A DNA stretch of 64,000 nucleotides from assembly GCA_028753945.1 (NCBI GenBank), contig JAPNXP010000002.1, positions 1,302,001 through 1,366,000 of the forward strand. Reading direction: 5' to 3'. A program made the translations under genes and the position numbers. The notes beneath the pieces were generated by a model, which was given only the letters and a program-made list of their open reading frames with translations, was not told the origin of the DNA and did not search any database. This document shows, piece by piece, positions 1 to 11,093 of this stretch. This stretch comes from Hexactinellida sp. DTS-2022. Lineage: Eukaryota; Porifera; Hexactinellida. Position 1 is the stretch's first letter, and every line of letters begins with the position of its first letter.

Positions 1-999
1 TGTAGTTACGACTCTGACAGAGACGGGTATCCTGACTATGGAGTTTTTTGTGATTTTATTAACAAGTACTGTGTGGATAACTGTCGATTCACATACAACC
101 CTTTACAAGAAGACTGCGATAATGACGGTATTGGAGATGCATGTACCAGCTATCTGGATTTCGATCCTGCTATAGTAACACTAATGAACAGATCCATTGT
201 GTTAGAACCAGGGATTAAAAACTTCAGTTTGAACCTGGCCTTGTCTCACAACTCTAGCTACACAGTGAGTGTACAGAGCTGTGAGGTTGGATGGATAGAG
301 TGTCAGCACTATTTACTTAACAACCACAGTTATTCAGGCAGTGAAGAGATTGAACTGTATCTGGATTCTGAATGGAACTTGAATTACCTTTTGCTCTCAA
401 TATCCCATCACGGGAATGATAGCAGAGTTGGATTGTTGGTGATCTCTCAGAACTTATCTGTTCCTGAATTGCAATCTCGTTCTTTCGTCTCCGGGGACAG
501 AGTATGGGTGGGAGTGTCTGTGAGCTCCTGTACCTCTGAGTGTCCTAATTTGAATTCCTCTCTGTGGTCTGTCGGCTTGAGAGACGTGAATATATCTGGT
601 ATGACTGATTATTTTTCATTGGAGTTGGAGTACTGTGAGTTCTTACCGAGTGTACACTGGTTTGGATTCAGTTCATATGTGTACTCTGTTTTTGTGAAGC
701 AAGCTACCATTCTAATGAACGGTCGTTACAAGCTTCTTGTATCTGACAGTATTTCCTATGAAGAAGCAATATTCACACTTAACTATGTTGGACTGCAGAA
801 TTGTAGTGACGAGCTGTCCTTCGGTTTATACTGGAATTGGACCTATGTATCCATGTCCCAGACTATTGCATGTTCACAGCTAATGGGGGAGTATGGTGCC
901 GTTGTTAACGTTGACTTGACCATCAGTAGGAGCTGTGAAACTGATTTTAATTTCTCATCTCTGGCTGCTGAGTGTAGCTTTGACGGAGACGGGGATCAA
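1..999 (+). CDS. Adhesion GPCR ectodomain exon A, cassette 1 (5' truncated by window)
   Basis: The window opens inside this exon, just after the EGF-like cysteines. Reading frame: TSP3 calcium-binding repeats come first (acidic DxDxDG pattern, then DNC...NPLQ and DCDNDGIGDAC). About 220 residues of beta-rich, Cys-containing sequence follow that I do not recognise, and then a Cys/Trp-containing end resembling a degenerate hormone-receptor motif (YWNWT ... SRSC). Many N-glycosylation sequons (NRS, NFS, NSS, NHS, NDS, NLS, NIS, NWT) support an extracellular location. The exon ends in phase 0 at GATCAA followed by a good donor (GTGAGT). A 74-bp intron leads to exon B. The TSP3 call is firm; the middle domain is unassigned. 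Confidence 0.75.
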
Positions 1000-1073
1000 G
1001 TGAGTATATTTACGTAATTTCTTTATTATACAATCTTTAACCACTAAATGTATTATTTTTATGTTTTATGTAG

Positions 1074-1470
1074 TTTTTGATGTTTTCTGTGATTCTCAAT
1101 CCGTCCAATTTTTTCTTCTCATCTCTTGACAATGTCACTGACAAGAATAGCTATATACATGACTGTTTGAATCTCGTAGACAGTGAATTCAACTTTTTGG
1201 ATTTCTACTATATGGATACTGTTCTCCAGGATAATATTGTTTACTTTAGATTCGATACTTCTCTCTTCACAGTTGATTATATCAGCTCTATCTTCACCAG
1301 AGATTGGTTCAAGGAAGCGCGAAATGCATGGAGTAACTGTGTCAATGAATTCTCTATTGCAAACTTTGTGCAATCACTCAAGTGCAATTGTATTCATGAC
1401 TTCAGTAACAGGGATCCGGATCAGGTGTCTATTGTGGAGATTTGTCATAAACAAGCTTGTTCCTGCGAAG
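1074..1470 (+). CDS. Adhesion GPCR ectodomain exon B, cassette 1
   Basis: The exon starts after a TATGTAG acceptor in phase 0 and continues the exon A frame (FLMFSVILNPSN...). It ends in phase 1 after CSCEG at donor GGTAAT. The product is about 132 residues with conserved Cys, Trp and aromatic residues (NCVNEFSIANF, CNCIHDF, EICHKQACSC). I recognise no named domain; it may be an extracellular Cys-rich module specific to this receptor group. Its last G joins AT at the start of the next exon A to give Asp, so the A+B pair forms a symmetric phase 1-1 cassette. Confidence 0.7.
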
Positions 1471-1507
1471 GTAATTTGTACTTTATCATTTTATTATCCC
1501 AGCTATT

Positions 1508-1660
1508 GTAAATACGCTTATAATCCTGGTCTGATGCAATTTTCATACGCCTAAATCACGAATTAATGTTGCGGTATAGGAGAAGATTCCAAATTTTCGC
1601 GCTCCTAATTCAAATTTTCCAAAAATCATACTCCAAAAGGAGCGTCTCGCGCTCCTGAAT
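1508..1660 (+). repeat. Dispersed repeat with GC-rich short hairpin, intronic copy 1
   Basis: About 150 bp, from TAAATACGCTTATAATCCTGG to the imperfect hairpin GGAGCGTCTCGCGCTCC. The same sequence occurs in inverse orientation at about 18,803-18,957, far from the GPCR tandem repeat, so it is an interspersed element and not part of the gene. Copies lie at +2,934 (4,442-4,594) and +5,868 (7,376-7,528). I found no target-site duplication, and the family is unassigned. Confidence 0.6.
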
Positions 1661-1716
1661 ATATCCTTGCTCGCCACATACATATACATAATCCAACAGA
1701 AGTTAGTCAGTTAGTT

Positions 1717-1867
1717 CAGTGTTTCTCAAAGTGTGGGTAGCGATTGGCGATCGGTCGCCACCTAATCTTGTGGGGTCGCTACTTTTAGCTTATAGGGACG
1801 CGATTTAGTTCAGCTACTTAAATGATGGAAATTTGGGGTCGCGATATAAAAAGTTTCAGAACCCCTG
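1717..1867. mobile_element. Short non-autonomous hAT-like element (MITE), copy 1
   Basis: It begins CAGTGTTTCTCAAAGTGTGGG and ends AAGTTTCAGAACCCCTG. The ends are imperfect inverted repeats of the kind typical of hAT MITEs. Flanks AGTTAGTT and AGTTATGT match at 6 of 8 positions, consistent with an old 8-bp duplication. It is 151 bp with no coding capacity, and lies in the intron after exon B1. Confidence 0.6.
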
Positions 1868-2881
1868 AGTTATGTCATAAGTAGAATACACTCACGCATT
1901 ACTTGTGTGTGCGTTTAGTAACGCTCGTATTGGATCAATAATTCGCTGCACCTCTTACCATTGGGAATTTCTTCGTATCGATGTTGTAACAACTTCTCGC
2001 TATGCATTCATTGTATGGGACCTAGTTATCATCCGAGTTTTACTGAGATATTCCCACCTGTTCGTTAGTAGTTAAAATATTTCGACCACAATTAATAATA
2101 GGGATATGTGCCTTAAAAGCGATAATTATTGTCATAGATCGATTAGAGCATTTATCTCCTTCCCTATCATGCTAGGCATTGATAAATCAAACTATACCCG
2201 ACTTACATCTATTCACTATAATTCGGGTAATTCGGGCTACCTGGCAATAATCTGTTTTCTGTTTAAACCAGTCATTCAATCTTCACTCATCATGGTGGCC
2301 GTGAGAACTTTCTATCCCCCATCGCTTCGATTCTATCCGAACAAATAACAAACACACAACCGAGTTTTAATAATATAGATTATTGTCATTATTGCTAATA
2401 TTTAACATTTAACGCACTTTAAAATAGCCATAATTTGATAATAACATGAATATAAATTATGGCATTCATTATTGCCCAACGATTGCATATTATGAAAGAG
2501 CACTCACAAATTACAATACGTATTCGCAAAGCGAATTTTAAACGTTTTTAGAGCATCTCATTATCATTATATCATCAAATAATGAGATAGGAAAATAATG
2601 AGGTGTTCCCGCCCGCATCTTCATGTGGAGCTCTGAAACAATATTAGCATTAACACTGGCCTAAACTCCACAAGACCTAATTCTTGATTTTTACCTTAAT
2701 TGCGAAGTATATCTTGCTTTGTACACAAATAAACTGTTATAATTAATGCGTGCAGGGAAATTCCAGGGAATTCCTGCGCATGTATTCAGGGTTTCATACA
2801 AGGGGGACCCTTCCCTGCTTGAGTCCCACCCCCAGAAATTTGGAAAGTATGATGTCATTTTATCATTGTTTATTTCTCTAG

Positions 2882-3933
2882 ATTATAACTGTTCTTGTAA
2901 TGGCACAAATGACTATATAGGGAGTGGACAGAACTGTAGTTACGACTCTGACAGAGACGGGTATCCTGACTATGGAGTTTTTTGTGATTTTATTAACAAG
3001 TACTGTGTGGATAACTGTCGATTCACATACAACCCTTTACAAGAAGACTGCGATAATGACGGTATTGGAGATGCATGTACCAGCTATCTGGATTTCGATC
3101 CTGCTATAGTAACACTAATGAACAGATCCATTGTGTTAGAACCAGGGATTAAAAACTTCAGTTTGAACCTGGCCTTGTCTCACAACTCTAGCTACACAGT
3201 GAGTGTACAGAGCTGTGAGGTTGGATGGATAGAGTGTCAGCACTATTTACTTAACAACCACAGTTATTCAGGCAGTGAAGAGATTGAACTGTATCTGGAT
3301 TCTGAATGGAACTTGAATTACCTTTTGCTCTCAATATCCCATCACGGGAATGATAGCAGAGTTGGATTGTTGGTGATCTCTCAGAACTTATCTGTTCCTG
3401 AATTGCAATCTCGTTCTTTCGTCTCCGGGGACAGAGTATGGGTGGGAGTGTCTGTGAGCTCCTGTACCTCTGAGTGTCCTAATTTGAATTCCTCTCTGTG
3501 GTCTGTCGGCTTGAGAGACGTGAATATATCTGGTATGACTGATTATTTTTCATTGGAGTTGGAGTACTGTGAGTTCTTACCGAGTGTACACTGGTTTGGA
3601 TTCAGTTCATATGTGTACTCTGTTTTTGTGAAGCAAGCTACCATTCTAATGAACGGTCGTTACAAGCTTCTTGTATCTGACAGTATTTCCTATGAAGAAG
3701 CAATATTCACACTTAACTATGTTGGACTGCAGAATTGTAGTGACGAGCTGTCCTTCGGTTTATACTGGAATTGGACCTATGTATCCATGTCCCAGACTAT
3801 TGCATGTTCACAGCTAATGGGGGAGTATGGTGCCGTTGTTAACGTTGACTTGACCATCAGTAGGAGCTGTGAAACTGATTTTAATTTCTCATCTCTGGCT
3901 GCTGAGTGTAGCTTTGACGGAGACGGGGATCAA
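2882..3933 (+). CDS. Adhesion GPCR ectodomain exon A, cassette 2 (complete)
   Basis: This is a complete copy of exon A. The acceptor is TTTCTCTAG; the first two bases complete a codon split from exon B1. Order in about 350 residues: EGF-like start (DYNCSCNG...GQNCSY, residues ~1-25), TSP3 repeats (~25-75, ending DCDNDGIGDAC), unassigned beta-rich region (~76-290), HormR-like end (~295-350). An in-frame ATG lies upstream in the intron, but the splice phases and the matching acceptor in all copies make this an internal exon, not a gene start. Where both copies are in the window I saw no difference from cassette 1. Confidence 0.8.
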
Positions 3934-4007
3934 GTGAGTATATTTACGTAATTTCTTTATTATACAATCTTTAACCACTAAATGTATTATTTTTATGTTT
4001 TATGTAG

Positions 4008-4404
4008 TTTTTGATGTTTTCTGTGATTCTCAATCCGTCCAATTTTTTCTTCTCATCTCTTGACAATGTCACTGACAAGAATAGCTATATACATGACTGT
4101 TTGAATCTCGTAGACAGTGAATTCAACTTTTTGGATTTCTACTATATGGATACTGTTCTCCAGGATAATATTGTTTACTTTAGATTCGATACTTCTCTCT
4201 TCACAGTTGATTATATCAGCTCTATCTTCACCAGAGATTGGTTCAAGGAAGCGCGAAATGCATGGAGTAACTGTGTCAATGAATTCTCTATTGCAAACTT
4301 TGTGCAATCACTCAAGTGCAATTGTATTCATGACTTCAGTAACAGGGATCCGGATCAGGTGTCTATTGTGGAGATTTGTCATAAACAAGCTTGTTCCTGC
4401 GAAG
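4008..4404 (+). CDS. Adhesion GPCR ectodomain exon B, cassette 2
   Basis: Second copy of the Cys-rich exon, shifted exactly 2,934 bp from cassette 1 and apparently identical to it. It has the same acceptor, the same phase-0 start and phase-1 end, and the same GTAATT donor. The 1,411-bp intron downstream carries the same inserted repeats as cassette 1, so the introns were duplicated together with the exons. Confidence 0.7.
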
Positions 4405-4650
4405 GTAATTTGTACTTTATCATTTTATTATCCCAGCTATTGTAAATACGCTTATAATCCTGGTCTGATGCAATTTTCATACGCCTAAATCACGAATTAA
4501 TGTTGCGGTATAGGAGAAGATTCCAAATTTTCGCGCTCCTAATTCAAATTTTCCAAAAATCATACTCCAAAAGGAGCGTCTCGCGCTCCTGAATATATCC
4601 TTGCTCGCCACATACATATACATAATCCAACAGAAGTTAGTCAGTTAGTT

Positions 4651-4801
4651 CAGTGTTTCTCAAAGTGTGGGTAGCGATTGGCGATCGGTCGCCACCTAAT
4701 CTTGTGGGGTCGCTACTTTTAGCTTATAGGGACGCGATTTAGTTCAGCTACTTAAATGATGGAAATTTGGGGTCGCGATATAAAAAGTTTCAGAACCCCT
4801 G
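4651..4801. mobile_element. hAT-like MITE, copy 2 (carried in the tandem repeat)
   Basis: Identical element at +2,934 bp. It was copied with the segmental duplication rather than inserted separately, since its flanks are identical too. Confidence 0.6.
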
Positions 4802-5815
4802 AGTTATGTCATAAGTAGAATACACTCACGCATTACTTGTGTGTGCGTTTAGTAACGCTCGTATTGGATCAATAATTCGCTGCACCTCTTACCATTGGGA
4901 ATTTCTTCGTATCGATGTTGTAACAACTTCTCGCTATGCATTCATTGTATGGGACCTAGTTATCATCCGAGTTTTACTGAGATATTCCCACCTGTTCGTT
5001 AGTAGTTAAAATATTTCGACCACAATTAATAATAGGGATATGTGCCTTAAAAGCGATAATTATTGTCATAGATCGATTAGAGCATTTATCTCCTTCCCTA
5101 TCATGCTAGGCATTGATAAATCAAACTATACCCGACTTACATCTATTCACTATAATTCGGGTAATTCGGGCTACCTGGCAATAATCTGTTTTCTGTTTAA
5201 ACCAGTCATTCAATCTTCACTCATCATGGTGGCCGTGAGAACTTTCTATCCCCCATCGCTTCGATTCTATCCGAACAAATAACAAACACACAACCGAGTT
5301 TTAATAATATAGATTATTGTCATTATTGCTAATATTTAACATTTAACGCACTTTAAAATAGCCATAATTTGATAATAACATGAATATAAATTATGGCATT
5401 CATTATTGCCCAACGATTGCATATTATGAAAGAGCACTCACAAATTACAATACGTATTCGCAAAGCGAATTTTAAACGTTTTTAGAGCATCTCATTATCA
5501 TTATATCATCAAATAATGAGATAGGAAAATAATGAGGTGTTCCCGCCCGCATCTTCATGTGGAGCTCTGAAACAATATTAGCATTAACACTGGCCTAAAC
5601 TCCACAAGACCTAATTCTTGATTTTTACCTTAATTGCGAAGTATATCTTGCTTTGTACACAAATAAACTGTTATAATTAATGCGTGCAGGGAAATTCCAG
5701 GGAATTCCTGCGCATGTATTCAGGGTTTCATACAAGGGGGACCCTTCCCTGCTTGAGTCCCACCCCCAGAAATTTGGAAAGTATGATGTCATTTTATCAT
5801 TGTTTATTTCTCTAG

Positions 5816-6867
5816 ATTATAACTGTTCTTGTAATGGCACAAATGACTATATAGGGAGTGGACAGAACTGTAGTTACGACTCTGACAGAGACGGGTATCC
5901 TGACTATGGAGTTTTTTGTGATTTTATTAACAAGTACTGTGTGGATAACTGTCGATTCACATACAACCCTTTACAAGAAGACTGCGATAATGACGGTATT
6001 GGAGATGCATGTACCAGCTATCTGGATTTCGATCCTGCTATAGTAACACTAATGAACAGATCCATTGTGTTAGAACCAGGGATTAATAACTTCAGTTTGA
6101 ACCTGGCCTTGTCTCACAACTCTAGCTACACAGTGAGTGTACAGAGCTGTGAGGTTGGATGGATAGAGTGTCAGCACTATTTACTTAACAACCACAGTTA
6201 TTCAGGCAGTGAAGAGATTGAACTGTATCTGGATTCTGAATGGAACTTGAATTACCTTTTGCTCTCAATATCCCATCACGGGAATGATAGCAGAGTTGGA
6301 TTGTTGGTGATCTCTCAGAACTTATCTGTTCCTGAATTGCAATCTCGTTCTTTCGTCTCCGGGGACAGAGTATGGGTGGGAGTGTCTGTGAGCTCCTGTA
6401 CCTCTGAGTGTCCTAATTTGAATTCCTCTCTGTGGTCTGTCGGCTTGAGAGACGTGAATATATCTGGTATGACTGATTATTTTTCATTGGAGTTGGAGTA
6501 CTGTGAGTTCTTACCGAGTGTACACTGGTTTGGATTCAGTTCATATGTGTACTCTGTTTTTGTGAAGCAAGCTACCATTCTAATGAACGGTCGTTACAAG
6601 CTTCTTGTATCTGACAGTATTTCCTATGAAGAAGCAATATTCACACTTAACTATGTTGGACTGCAGAATTGTAGTGACGAGCTGTCCTTCGGTTTATACT
6701 GGAATTGGACCTATGTATCCATGTCCCAGACTATTGCATGTTCACAGCTAATGGGGGAGTATGGTGCCGTTGTTAACGTTGACTTGACCATCAGTAGGAG
6801 CTGTGAAACTGATTTTAATTTCTCATCTCTGGCTGCTGAGTGTAGCTTTGACGGAGACGGGGATCAA
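5816..6867 (+). CDS. Adhesion GPCR ectodomain exon A, cassette 3
   Basis: Third copy of the EGF/TSP3/beta-rich/HormR-like exon. The only change I found from cassette 2 is near 6,087, where AAA becomes AAT (Lys to Asn, in EPGINNFSL); this creates one more N-glycosylation sequon. Splice signals and phases match the other copies. Near-identity over the whole exon means a very recent duplication or continuing homogenisation. Confidence 0.8.
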
Positions 6868-6941
6868 GTGAGTATATTTACGTAATTTCTTTATTATACA
6901 ATCTTTAACCACTAAATGTATTATTTTTATGTTTTATGTAG

Positions 6942-7338
6942 TTTTTGATGTTTTCTGTGATTCTCAATCCGTCCAATTTTTTCTTCTCATCTCTTGACAA
7001 TGTCACTGACAAGAATAGCTATATACATGACTGTTTGAATCTCGTAGACAGTGAATTCAACTTTTTGGATTTCTACTATATGGATACTGTTCTCCAGGAT
7101 AATATTGTTTACTTTAGATTCGATACTTCTCTCTTCACAGTTGATTATATCAGCTCTATCTTCACCAGAGATTGGTTCAAGGAAGCGCGAAATGCATGGA
7201 GTAACTGTGTCAATGAATTCTCTATTGCAAACTTTGTGCAATCACTCAAGTGCAATTGTATTCATGACTTCAGTAACAGGGATCCGGATCAGGTGTCTAT
7301 TGTGGAGATTTGTCATAAACAAGCTTGTTCCTGCGAAG
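6942..7338 (+). CDS. Adhesion GPCR ectodomain exon B, cassette 3
   Basis: Third near-identical copy of the Cys-rich exon (132 residues, phase 0 in, phase 1 out). The following intron is longer (2,088 bp) than in cassettes 1-2 because sequence identity to the 2,934-bp repeat ends at about 7,880 and a different, transposon-bearing stretch follows. Confidence 0.7.
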
Positions 7339-7584
7339 GTAATTTGTACTTTATCATTTTATTATCCCAGCTATTGTAAATACGCTTATAATCCTGGTCT
7401 GATGCAATTTTCATACGCCTAAATCACGAATTAATGTTGCGGTATAGGAGAAGATTCCAAATTTTCGCGCTCCTAATTCAAATTTTCCAAAAATCATACT
7501 CCAAAAGGAGCGTCTCGCGCTCCTGAATATATCCTTGCTCGCCACATACATATACATAATCCAACAGAAGTTAGTCAGTTAGTT

Positions 7585-7735
7585 CAGTGTTTCTCAAAGT
7601 GTGGGTAGCGATTGGCGATCGGTCGCCACCTAATCTTGTGGGGTCGCTACTTTTAGCTTATAGGGACGCGATTTAGTTCAGCTACTTAAATGATGGAAAT
7701 TTGGGGTCGCGATATAAAAAGTTTCAGAACCCCTG
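7585..7735. mobile_element. hAT-like MITE, copy 3 (carried in the tandem repeat)
   Basis: Third copy at +5,868 bp with the same flanks, within the intron between cassettes 3 and 4. Confidence 0.6.
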
Positions 7736-8030
7736 AGTTATGTCATAAGTAGAATACACTCACGCATTACTTGTGTGTGCGTTTAGTAACGCTCGTATTG
7801 GATCAATAATTCGCTGCACCTCTTACCATTGGGAATTTCTTCGTATCGATGTTGTAACAACTTCTCGCTATGCATTCATTGTTTGGGACCTAGCTATCTT
7901 CCGAGTTTACCTAGATATGCCCACAGCCCACCTGTGACCTGTTCGTTAGTTGATATATTTCGACCACATTTCAGTAGGGTGTGTGCGTTACAAACGATAA
8001 TTATTGTCACAGATCGATTAGAGCTATTAA

Positions 8031-8211
8031 CAGTAGAACCTCGTTAGTACGAACACATTTAATACGAATTTCCGGATTAGACGAACAAACAGATCCAAAA
8101 AATCAAGTCCCTACAAAGCCTAGTGAATGGGTTTTACTCCGGTTAATACGAACTCCGTATAAAGCGAACGAATTTTTTACCGTTGGTGTTCGTATTAACG
8201 AGGTTCCACTG
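8031..8211. mobile_element. Pogo/Tigger-like MITE with an identifiable empty site
   Basis: The element is 181 bp with ends CAGTRGAACCTCGTTA in inverted orientation (left CAGTAGAACCTCG, right CGAGGTTCCACTG), typical of the pogo branch of Tc1/mariner. TA follows the right end. The same intron position in cassettes 1 and 2 (about 2,146 and 5,080) reads GATTAGAGCATTTATCTCC without the element, giving a natural pre-insertion site. No transposase is encoded. Confidence 0.75.
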
Positions 8212-8219
8212 TATCTCCC

Positions 8220-8840
8220 TCCCTATCATCCTATGCTAGGTTATTCACTCTTGGTGGCTTCTCTACGGATCACTTAGCCACCGCGGTTTCGCTTTCTTGG
8301 TCAACTCAGAATATATACCTGCCAACCGTATAGGAGTTACATGTGTCGTCCAGGGATTCTCCCTTTGTCCATGTCATAGTCTATGGTCCATGCGCACAGG
8401 GATTTACCCCATTGTCCATGGATTTACTCCATTGTCCATGGATTTTTATTTTGAGCAAACCTACTAGGTTTAAGGCCAGTGTTAGTGGTATTCTTATTTC
8501 AGCTCCACCGCACTCATCGTATTTTTCCTACCGCACTTTATTGTCACGAGCCTTTCGTTCTCGGTCGCTTTGCGACGGATAACTCAATCACTACGCAGTC
8601 TCTCTCTTTCCAATAGACAAAAAATATTTACATTAAAAAACTTGTTTATCTTTTCTAACATTTGGAAATTAGTCTCTAGATTCATTTTGAATTTTCTTTA
8701 ATTTGTTACCTATTTTTGTAAACAACAGCATTATATATTCTTGTTAGAAATTCGTTAATGCGAAATTGGTTTTCAGCAGAGTAGTTTACCTATACCCGTA
8801 TCGTTAATCTCTCTCAAATATAAATGCAGTTTCTATTCCC
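8220..8840. other. Cassette-4-specific intron stretch without genes
   Basis: This part of the intron before exon A4 does not match cassettes 1-3. It contains a 20-bp direct duplication around 8,410-8,450 (CCATTGTCCATGGATTTACT) and, at about 8,549-8,580, a short sequence (CGAGCC...TCGGTCGCTTTGCGACGGAT) also found near 17,079. Open frames here are short and lack support. Homology to the other introns resumes near 8,840. Confidence 0.5.
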
Positions 8841-9426
8841 CCAACGCTTTGATTCTATCCGGACAAACAGACAAACACACAACCGAGTTTTAATAATATA
8901 GATTATTGTCATTATTGCTCATCTTGTGCTAATATTTAACAATTAACGCACTTTAAAATAGCCATAATTAGATAGTAACATAGTAGAAATTATGACAAGC
9001 ATTATTACCCAACGATTGCATATTATGAAAGAGCAGGCACAAATTAAAATACTTATTTGCAAAGCGAATATTCAACTATACCAAATCATCTCATTATCAT
9101 TATCTCATCAAATAATGAGATAGTAATATACTAATAATGAGATGCTCTTGCCCGCATCTTCATATTTGCTTCATGTGGAGCAGAAACAATATTACCATTA
9201 ACACTCGCCTAAACTCCACAATGCCTAATTATTGATTTACATTAATTACAAAGTATATCTTGCTTTGTGCGCAAATAAACTTTAATAACTAATGCGTATA
9301 GGGAAAGTCTAGGGTATTCCTGCGCATATAATCAGGGTTTCATACAGGGTGGGCCTTCGAATCCCCCCACCAATAAAAAATTTGGAAAGTATGATGTCAT
9401 ATTATTATTGTTTTTTATTTCTCTAG

Positions 9427-10484
9427 ATAATAGCTGTTCTTGTATTGGCACAAATAACTATATTGGGAGTGGACAGAACTGTAGTTACGACTCTGATGGA
9501 GACATGTATCCTGACTATGGTGTTTTTTGTGATCTTATTAACAAGTACTGTGTGGATAACTGTCGATTCACATATAACCCTTTACAAGAAGACTGTGATA
9601 ATGACGGTATTGGAGATGCATGTACTAGCTATCTGGATTTCGATCCTGCTATAGTAACACTAAAGAACAGATCCATTGTGTTAGAACCAGGGATTAAAAA
9701 CTTCTGTTTGAACCTGGCCTTGTCTCACAACTCTAGCTACACAGTGAGTGTACAGAGCTGTGAGGTTGGATGGATAGAGTGTCAGCACTATTTACTTAAC
9801 AACCACAGTTATTCAGGCAGTGAAGAGATTGAACTGTATCTGGATTCTGAATGGAACTTGAATTACCTTTTGCTCTCATTATCCCATCACGGGAGTGATA
9901 GCAGAGTTGGATTGTTGGTGATCTATCAGAACTTATCTGTTCCTGAATTGCAATCTCGTTCTTTCGTCTCCGGGGACAGAGTTTGGGTGGGAGTGTCTGT
10001 GAGCTCCTGTACCTCTGAGTGTCCTAATTTGAATTCCTCTCTGTGGTCTGTCGGCTTGAGAGACGTGAATATATCTGGTATGACTGATTATTTTTCATTG
10101 GAGTTAGAGTACTGTGAGTTCTTACCGAGTGTACACTGGTTTGGATTCAGTTCATATGTGTACTCTGTTTTTGTGAAGCAAGCCACCATTCTAATGAACG
10201 GTCGTTACAAGGTCATTGTGACAGGAGACAGTATCAGAGGAGATTCTACATTCGACCTGTTATACCCAGGTCTATATCATGCATGTGAGGGCAACCTAGA
10301 TCTTGGACTGTATTGGAATTGGACAAGCATGGGAGATCCACGTCCACTTGAGATCCCGTGTTCTGATTTGATTGGAATCTTTAATCAGCATTCTAGTGGG
10401 AAATACTTAACTAGGGAATGTGGAACACAAGGAAATTGGTCTGACATTTCTGGACAATGTGCTTTCAACGGATCTACGAAACAG
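9427..10484 (+). CDS. Adhesion GPCR ectodomain exon A, cassette 4 (mosaic copy)
   Basis: The acceptor TTTCTCTAG is followed by the EGF-like start (NSCSCIGTN), TSP3 repeats and beta-rich region, nearly identical to cassettes 1-3 up to about 10,211 (NGRYK). The sequence then diverges abruptly. The last ~90 residues form a more canonical HormR-like end (PCSDL ... YLTRECGTQGNWSDISGQC). The donor is CAG followed by GTACTT, phase 0. The sharp identity break inside the exon suggests gene conversion or unequal crossing-over. The product would sit just before the last cassette of the receptor ectodomain. Confidence 0.78.
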
Positions 10485-10631
10485 GTACTTTAAATGCGAT
10501 TGCAATTATAATCTAAAATTGTTAATAACATGACTTTAGAGACGACTCTTGTTTTTAGACTTCTAGCTAGATTGGCATTTTTAATTAATGGACTTTCAAT
10601 GTATCTAGTATGATCTATATATTTAACTTAG

Positions 10632-11025
10632 GTAATGGTAATTACTTCAATTTTGAATCCTTCAAACAGATTCTTTCTTTCGCGTTATCTACCAAATGTT
10701 TCTTACGGCAATCAATGTCTTGGTGAATTAATGTACAATCTCTCTTTTGAAGACACATTAACTAATCCAGATTATATAGAAATTGACAATATAGCATATT
10801 TTCGACTGGATGCCACGTTAGCTTCAACAAAAGTGATAGAAAGGATAGCGAATATAGTAATCTTTCCAATCCTTAAAACACTATTAGAGACTTGTATTGA
10901 TGACTACTCTATTTATGTACTCAGCCAATCAACCATTTGTGAATGTAATCCTAACACTAAAGAGGCTGTTAGACAGAGAGTTAACTTTGTCAACCTCTGT
11001 GACGAACTTGCCTGTTCATGTGGGG
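10632..11025 (+). CDS. Adhesion GPCR ectodomain exon B, cassette 4 (diverged)
   Basis: The acceptor TTAACTTAG is followed by an in-frame start VMVITSILNPSN and the exon ends in ELACSCG at donor GGGTAAG, phase 1. It is clearly homologous to exon B of cassettes 1-3 (shared ILNPSN, FR.D.L, CxCN, CxxxACSC) but strongly diverged, unlike most of its partner exon A4. The 147-bp intron between A4 and B4 is also unlike the 74-bp intron of the other cassettes. Function unknown beyond an extracellular Cys-rich module. Confidence 0.68.
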
Positions 11026-11093
11026 GTAAGTTGATCAATGCTAATGCAGCAATAATATTGTGCATCATCTAGAATACTCTTGGTGTACTGCTA

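Larger units (their letters stand above)
1..7880 (+). repeat. 2,934-bp tandem segmental repeat (about 2.7 copies)
   Basis: The sequence at position 1 recurs at 2,935 and 5,869; every exon and intron landmark recurs at +2,934. Copies differ by only a handful of bases. Each unit holds one exon A, a 74-bp intron, one exon B and a 1,411-bp intron. Identity fades after about 7,880 (GTATGGGACC in earlier units, GTTTGGGACC here). The fourth cassette downstream is an older, mosaic relative. The repeat may extend left of the window. Confidence 0.95.

Noticed and set aside
2106-2348. 80-codon open frame repeated in each 2,934-bp unit
   Set aside because: It lies in the intron, is broken in the cassette-4 intron, and shows no domain or splice support.
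2746-2881. In-frame ATG upstream of exon A2 as a gene start (also 5,680)
   Set aside because: The acceptor TTTCTCTAG and the phase match to exon B explain the frame; the extension is intronic and the equivalent frame in cassette 4 lacks it.
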